Of a stretch of 8,578 bases of DNA, positions 6,344-8,578 are shown piece by piece. Under the pieces are notes generated by a model. The model was given only the letters and a program-made list of their open reading frames with translations, did not search any database and was not told where the DNA came from. The position numbers and the translations under genes were made by a program. This stretch comes from JBEEMU01 sp043778315 (GTDB taxonomy: Bacteria > Bacteroidota > Bacteroidia > Chitinophagales > Saprospiraceae), in NCBI GenBank assembly GCA_043778315.1, contig JAYWGJ010000092.1, positions 1 through 8,578 on the forward strand, written 5' to 3'. The stretch's first letter is position 1. Each line of letters begins with the position of its first letter.

Positions 6344-6706
6344 TTATGGATTTGATTTAATGAACTTGCGCGCCTCCAAGAACCAATTGCCGCTTTGCAC
6401 TTGCACAATATAAGTGCCTTGCGAGAGGTCGCTGACATCAAAAGAAAAAGCATTATCGCCCGCTTGCAACTCAATATTGCGCGAAGCAACTACTTTACCG
6501 ATGATGTTTAATATCAAAATACGACCCGAGGTATTCGCGTGGTCAAGGTCTTCTATTTGTATTTCTACTTGCTGCGCGGCTTGTAGCATATGCACCGACA
6601 TACGCGCAGGCGTAGGCTGTACCGTAGCGATATTCGCGCCCACGATTTGTATATTTAGTAGCAACGCGAATAAGGCGATGCCCATTATTTGTATCATTTT
6701 TTTCAT
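6344..6706 (-). CDS. Small secreted protein made almost only of a T9SS type A-like sorting domain
   Basis: This 120-residue protein has a signal peptide (MKKMIQIMGIALFALLLNIQ, probable cleavage after VGA at residue 24). The mature part is about 96 residues. PTPAR (31-35) stands where type A T9SS sorting domains usually open with a PNP motif. Then come VEIQIEDL (47-54), RILILNIIGKVVASRNIEL (62-80), the turn GDNAFSFDVSDLSQGTYIVQV (83-103) and the end ARKFIKSNP (112-120). This is the classic order: a strand, a Gly-Lys turn, a DvSxLxxGxYxvxv strand pair and a terminal Lys-rich strand. Such domains normally sit at the end of large secreted proteins and direct them through the outer membrane by the type IX system. 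Here no cargo domain remains. It may be a small surface protein, a decoy, or the remnant of a longer protein. It has its own promoter and terminator, which argues for expression. Confidence 0.72.
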   Translation of the reverse strand: MKKMIQIMGIALFALLLNIQIVGANIATVQPTPARMSVHMLQAAQQVEIQIEDLDHANTSGRILILNIIGKVVASRNIELQAGDNAFSFDVSDLSQGTYIVQVQSGNWFLEARKFIKSNP

Positions 6707-7010
6707 AATAAGTGTGTATTTTTTGTACTTATAACATACGCTATTTTAAGTGATTTAGTTTTTATCAATGTTTTGAATCTACAAAAATAAGCATTTTTAT
6801 TCAGACTACCAAATCATTTTCATTAATAAGACGTTAAAGCTGTTGTTTCGGTTGCTTTTAAGTCCAAATATTGGCGCGAAGCCAACCAAAAACTATTTTA
6901 TTTATTTGATACGAACAAAAAATAATCCAAAAATGTTTGTTTGTCTTATTGGTATCATTTTTATCGAGCGAACGGATTTTTTTTATTGTTTTACACCACA
7001 AATAAATCTA
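6707..7010. other. 304-base A/T-rich gap between two - strand genes
   Basis: Apart from the promoter at 6782-6813, I see no gene here. A short inverted repeat (TTGGC-GCGAA-GCCAA, 6871-6885) and a longer weak one (6911-6919 with 6936-6944, one mismatch or wobble) are present, but neither has a convincing T-run. No clear terminator is visible for the membrane glycosyltransferase that ends at 7011. A small open frame on the + strand from 6843 runs into the antisense of that gene and has no family features. Confidence 0.5.
6782..6813 (-). promoter_or_regulatory. Bacteroidota-type promoter for the sorting-domain gene
   Basis: On the - strand, TTTG (6813-6810) is followed by a 20-base spacer and TATTTTTG (6789-6782). 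This matches both boxes and the spacing of the TTTG-N19-21-TAnnTTTG promoter of Bacteroidota. Transcription would start near 6775, giving a leader of about 70 bases before the ATG at 6706. It is the best promoter match noticed in the window. Confidence 0.65.
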
Positions 7011-8474
7011 TCATTCTATTCGATATACACTAACTTGATGCGGATACGCTTGCGCGGCTACTTTGTAATGCGCTGTTATATAAGTTTTTATATCCGTTTG
7101 TGCGGCTATTACTACGTCGCCTGCGCTTAGTTTTTGCCAGTCTTTTGTTACAATTTGCTCGCCTCTATCTTTTATTTTTGCGATATAAAATTGCAAATGT
7201 GCGTTGTAGCCGTCGTAACAAATAACGGTTTTGGGCAACGGTTTGCTTTGCTCGAGCGCGTCTTTTAGGTAGTAACTGACGGACATAAGCGGCTCTTCCG
7301 AGTCGGGGTCGGCGGGGTGAGAGATGCGCCGAACGGTACAGCTATACGGAGAATAAAATACAGCTATTAGAAACACAAAAGCCAATATTTTTTTCTGCGT
7401 TGGACTTAAAAACGTTAATTTTATGTTGCGCAAAGCCATGAAAACCCAATGTATAGCTGCGGCAGCCAAAATACTCAGAAATGGATAAAGCGGTGCATCG
7501 TACCATTCCAACTTAGTTTTTGCCGCAGAAATCAAGCATAAATAAGTGCCGCTAATCAGCGCGGCGTATAGCGTAACCCGTTTTATTTTTGGGTCGCGAT
7601 GCGTTGCGCCAAGCAGTAAACCAATCGGCACGAGCCACCATTGCAAAAATCGGTATTGTATCAAACCCATAAAATACCAGCTAAATTCGTGCTGATGGTT
7701 TTCGAGCGTTCCGCTAAACCGTCCGCCCAAATCGTTCTCCCAAACGGCTTGAAGATAGCCAGGATTGTAGTGTTCGCGGAGCAAATAAAAACTCGCTATC
7801 GCAGCCACAAAACATAAAATATCGAGGTATAATATTTTTTGGGTTACTACCCAAATCAGTTTTCGTTGTATAATTGTGAATAAAAAAAGGGCGGGTAATA
7901 TCATCAATCCCTGCACGCTTTTGGTGAAAATACCCAAAGCGATTAGCACGAAAAACCAATGTAAATATTTAGTTTTTTTGGTTTCCAGAAAGGTAAAATA
8001 ACTGAGGCTGAAACCCAAAATGAACAGCGTGAGTAGCGCGTCGTAGTCGCCTGTACGCGCCACATGAACGTTCATATATCCTTCTGCGGTTACCAAAAAA
8101 AGCACTCCGATACCACCAAACCAATAGTTTTTGAGGTAACGAATACTGAACATGAGGAGCAGCGCGGCAGTCACGGCAGCAGCCACCGCTAAGGGCAACC
8201 GCAACGCCAGTTCGCGCACACCAAAAACGTGCAAACACAACACTTGCAGCCATATTAGTAGCGGCGGTTTGGTGTTCCACATATCGGGTTTGCCGTCGTA
8301 ATACGTCACCAAATAGTTGTGGTTGTGGTACATTTCGTAGGCGTTCATCGCGAGCCGCGACTCGTCGAAGAGGCGTATCGGCAGCAGCTCGAGATACCCG
8401 AACATCGGTAAAGCAACAAGACCACTAAACAGCAATATTTTTATTGCGGTAAGCCAATAAGAAGACGAAATCAT
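7011..8474 (-). CDS. ArnT/PMT-like GT-C membrane glycosyltransferase (GT39/GT83 type)
   Basis: This 487-residue polytopic membrane protein has an N-terminal helix, about ten to twelve membrane segments and a C-terminal soluble tail from about residue 375. The first loop has FDESRLAMNAYEM (36-48), where D37-E38 is the acidic catalytic motif of this superfamily. It is followed by W66-N-T-KPPLLIWL (66-75), the usual KPPL signature. VARTGDYDALLTL (138-150), FTKSVQGLM (183-191) and KLEWYDAPLYPFLSI (321-335) match further conserved loops of ArnT-like enzymes. These enzymes move a sugar from a polyprenyl-phosphate carrier to lipid A, protein or glycan on the periplasmic side; the donor and acceptor here are unknown. 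The C-terminal tail is a small mixed alpha/beta region. The ATG at 8474 opens the first helix with no better start nearby. The gene appears to stand alone, and its upstream DNA has a dyad at 8487-8521. Confidence 0.88.
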   Translation of the reverse strand: MISSSYWLTAIKILLFSGLVALPMFGYLELLPIRLFDESRLAMNAYEMYHNHNYLVTYYDGKPDMWNTKPPLLIWLQVLCLHVFGVRELALRLPLAVAAAVTAALLLMFSIRYLKNYWFGGIGVLFLVTAEGYMNVHVARTGDYDALLTLFILGFSLSYFTFLETKKTKYLHWFFVLIALGIFTKSVQGLMILPALFLFTIIQRKLIWVVTQKILYLDILCFVAAIASFYLLREHYNPGYLQAVWENDLGGRFSGTLENHQHEFSWYFMGLIQYRFLQWWLVPIGLLLGATHRDPKIKRVTLYAALISGTYLCLISAAKTKLEWYDAPLYPFLSILAAAAIHWVFMALRNIKLTFLSPTQKKILAFVFLIAVFYSPYSCTVRRISHPADPDSEEPLMSVSYYLKDALEQSKPLPKTVICYDGYNAHLQFYIAKIKDRGEQIVTKDWQKLSAGDVVIAAQTDIKTYITAHYKVAAQAYPHQVSVYRIE

Positions 8475-8486
8475 AGTAGTAAGAGT

Positions 8487-8521
8487 TAGTAACTAAGGAA
8501 CGCGTCCAAAATAAGTTACTA
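8487..8521. promoter_or_regulatory. Dyad symmetry in front of the ArnT-like gene
   Basis: TAGTAACT (8487-8494) and AGTTACTA (8514-8521) are exact inverted repeats separated by 19 bases. They lie 13 bases upstream of the ATG at 8474. An imperfect -7-like box (TTATTTTG on the - strand, 8514-8507) falls mostly within the spacer, so the dyad could be an operator or a leader hairpin. No -33 box was found. Confidence 0.3.
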
Positions 8522-8578
8522 TATTCTCACTTGTCTTTCGCGCCAAAACTTCGTTAGATTATCGTTACGATGCTAGGC

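Noticed and set aside
6871..6885. Short inverted repeat TTGGC-GCGAA-GCCAA as a terminator for the ArnT-like gene
   Set aside because: A five-base-pair stem with no following T-run on the - strand is too weak to call.
6911..6944. 9-bp imperfect stem with a 16-base loop as a small RNA or terminator
   Set aside because: A/T-rich, one mismatch on the - strand and a wide loop; this is expected by chance in such sequence.
6843..7130. Small + strand open frame in the gap and into the ArnT-like gene
   Set aside because: The A/T-rich translation has no family features, its second half is antisense to a real gene, and no promoter or ribosome site supports it.

Overview
The window looks like a chromosomal segment of a member of the Bacteroidota. 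Four things support this: a type IX secretion (T9SS) type A-like C-terminal sorting domain; a lipoprotein of the Bacteroidota Ig-like kind, with a GG-x-KDTT-x-P stretch after the lipid-anchored Cys; a clean Bacteroidota sigma promoter (TTTG-N20-TAnnTTTG); and start codons preceded by A/T-rich sequence rather than Shine-Dalgarno sites. The genus cannot be told from the sequence. I see no mobile element, CRISPR array, rRNA or tRNA.

Layout. The left third is on the + strand. A small phasin-like coiled-coil protein (54-407) is followed by a strong intrinsic terminator (518-555). After a candidate promoter comes a two-gene unit: a UbiA-family prenyltransferase (641-1489), probably the menaquinone-pathway type, and 11 bases later an integral-membrane GT-C glycosyltransferase (1501-2787). 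The rest is on the - strand. Reading in its own direction from the right edge, there is an ArnT/PMT-like GT-C glycosyltransferase (8474-7011), a 304-base gap with a well-matched promoter, a small secreted protein that is little more than a T9SS sorting domain (6706-6344), and a perfect palindromic terminator (6265-6303). A tightly packed three-gene unit follows: APS kinase cysC (6229-5615), an Ig-like lipoprotein (5608-3872) and a MurG-like GT-B glycosyltransferase (3885-2776). The two strands' operons converge and overlap by 12 bases at 2776-2787.

How the genes may work together. Three of the eight genes are glycosyltransferases: two polyprenyl-phosphate-sugar-dependent GT-C enzymes and one nucleotide-sugar GT-B enzyme. 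One is a prenyltransferase, and two encode exported or envelope proteins. The theme is cell-envelope glycan and lipid chemistry plus quinone synthesis. The cysC-lipoprotein-GT unit has a 6-base gap and a 14-base overlap, so it is probably co-transcribed, and it raises the untested idea that PAPS is made for an envelope sulfation step. Most of the region otherwise looks like ordinary core genome. I did not find a clearly new defence, mobile or regulatory system; the most unusual item is the cargo-less sorting-domain protein.
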